This document shows positions 63,342 through 64,000 of a stretch of 64,000 nt of DNA, piece after piece. The notes beneath the pieces were generated by a model. The model ran no database searches, had not been told where the DNA came from, and saw only the letters and a program-made list of their open reading frames with translations. The translations under genes were made by a program, and so were the position numbers. Numbering within the stretch: the stretch's first letter is position 1; each line of letters begins with the position of its first letter. Source of the DNA: Aquirufa antheringensis (GTDB lineage Bacteria > Bacteroidota > Bacteroidia > Cytophagales > Spirosomataceae); NCBI RefSeq assembly GCF_004307425.1, contig NZ_SEWZ01000003.1, positions 496,001 to 560,000 on the forward strand. Direction: 5' to 3'.

Positions 63342-64000
63342 TTATTTCTTGTATTGCTGGATTAACTTGTAAATCGCCTTTTGTGTTTCCATGTTTGGGA
63401 AATACTCGAAAATAATTTCGTGTTTATCATAGTCTAAAAGGAGACCAGATTCTAAAAAATGAAAGGCTTCCTTGAATTGACCTGCTTTAATTAAGAAGAT
63501 CGCCGCGCGGTAATATAAATCTGCTTCTTCTGGCAGTTCATCGATGGCGGAAAGCATTATTTCGGCACACTTCTCGAAGTCATTCAAATCATAGTGCAAT
63601 TGTGCCCATTTCACCCAAGTGGGAGCGAAGAAGGAGTCTAGATCTACGGATTTGGCATATGCCTCATCAGAAGAAACCGGATTGCCTAGGTAGGCCTCTA
63701 CGTCCGCTAAACCTGTCCAATACAGAGGATTCGTATCATTTAATTTCAGTGCTTTCTTCAGAAAATGCAAGGCCTCAAACCATTTGTCCAATTCGGTCAA
63801 GCAAACGGCTAGACCATAATAGCCTTCATCCCAAAGAGGGTCGACCTTAATCGCCTCTTTGTAGTGAGTTAAAGCCTCGTCAAAACGACGTTGACGCTCA
63901 ATACTAGCGCCTAAACAGCAATAAAGTTCCGGATTCGGATCATCGTATTTTAAACAAAGCTGATAAGATTCTTCCGCCTTCGCATACTCCTGAATATTCA
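63342..64000 (-). CDS. TPR-repeat protein, N-terminus cut off by the window edge
   Basis: The minus-strand frame is open to the right edge, giving 218 residues with no start. It begins NIQEYAKAEESYQLCLKYDDP. At least five TPR units are visible, such as LYCCLGASIERQRRFDEALT, YYGLAVCLTELDKWFEAL, YWTGLADVEAYLGN and LYYRAAIFLIKAGQFKEAF. A TTG at 63800 is internal, not the start. It has no transmembrane segment in this part and ends YKLIQQYKK. It is probably a cytoplasmic scaffold of unknown role. Confidence 0.88.
   Translation of the reverse strand, partial: NIQEYAKAEESYQLCLKYDDPNPELYCCLGASIERQRRFDEALTHYKEAIKVDPLWDEGYYGLAVCLTELDKWFEALHFLKKALKLNDTNPLYWTGLADVEAYLGNPVSSDEAYAKSVDLDSFFAPTWVKWAQLHYDLNDFEKCAEIMLSAIDELPEEADLYYRAAIFLIKAGQFKEAFHFLESGLLLDYDKHEIIFEYFPNMETQKAIYKLIQQYKK

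Noticed and set aside
1-64000. tRNA, rRNA, prophage, integrative element or insertion sequence
   Set aside because: I found no cloverleaf-like intergenic segments, no transposase, integrase or phage genes, and the longest gene-free gap is about 330 bp, explained by terminators and repeats.

Overview
This 64 kb window looks like ordinary core chromosome from a member of the Bacteroidota, most likely Cytophagales (a Spirosomaceae/Aquirufa-type freshwater bacterium is my guess; only the phylum is well supported). The evidence is a PorX response regulator, a TonB-dependent receptor with a carboxypeptidase-regulatory-like N-terminus, PafA-type alkaline phosphatase, DUF3078, TIGR02757 and LysM/DPBB proteins. 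Promoters match the Bacteroidota consensus (TTTG, about 19-20 nt, TAnnTTTG), and most genes have no clear Shine-Dalgarno sequence. I see no prophage, insertion sequence, CRISPR array, rRNA or tRNA.

Layout: 1-8.5 kb is mostly a leftward block: a YfhO-type membrane protein cut by the window edge, a SlyD-like FKBP isomerase, an uncharacterised cysteine-rich protein, a TPR lipoprotein, mutS2, a D-2-hydroxyacid dehydrogenase and pdxA. 8.7-16.2 kb runs rightward: pyruvate carboxylase with an extra C-terminal gamma-glutamylcyclotransferase-like domain, a PI-PLC/GDPD-like protein, a Tat-exported TIM-barrel epimerase, an MFS exporter and a LolA-like periplasmic protein. 16.3-18.2 kb (leftward) has an epimerase, a TMEM220-like protein and a TPR lipoprotein. 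The SRP RNA gene follows, unlisted among ORFs, then an FSA-type aldolase and ftsE. porX is divergent from an IscA-like/ppx pair. 22.6-26.8 kb is a compact leftward string (DUF4905-like, LysM/DPBB, small membrane protein, TIGR02757, galM, DUF3078).

26.9-32.8 kb runs rightward: kdsB, then metH-metF-CoA-binding protein. 32.8-36.9 kb is a six-gene overlapping leftward operon: selD, hydrolase, RsmI-like methylase, MBL hydrolase, pssA, purS. A large TonB-dependent receptor is followed by a 330-bp intergenic region full of hairpins and heptamer repeats. 40.8-45.1 kb (leftward) has an HsdR_N-like protein, pafA, ugd and a UDP-glucuronate decarboxylase. Then come amn (rightward) and argS-gpx-menA-TPR (leftward), tsaC-cca (rightward), a nitroreductase, and marR-yceI.

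54.9-60.4 kb carries maf, an A-type Fe-S carrier and a sufCDSE-DUF59-bacilliredoxin operon that lacks sufB. The window ends with a tandem M16 peptidase and a truncated TPR gene. The most interesting non-gene material is the set of intergenic elements: three heptamer-repeat tracts, a duplicated heptamer-plus-hairpin module, a pair of inverted hairpin elements beside yceI, and perfect palindromes in the porX, marR and suf control regions. The most interesting genes are the cysteine-rich nitronate-monooxygenase-like protein and the pyruvate carboxylase-GGCT fusion.
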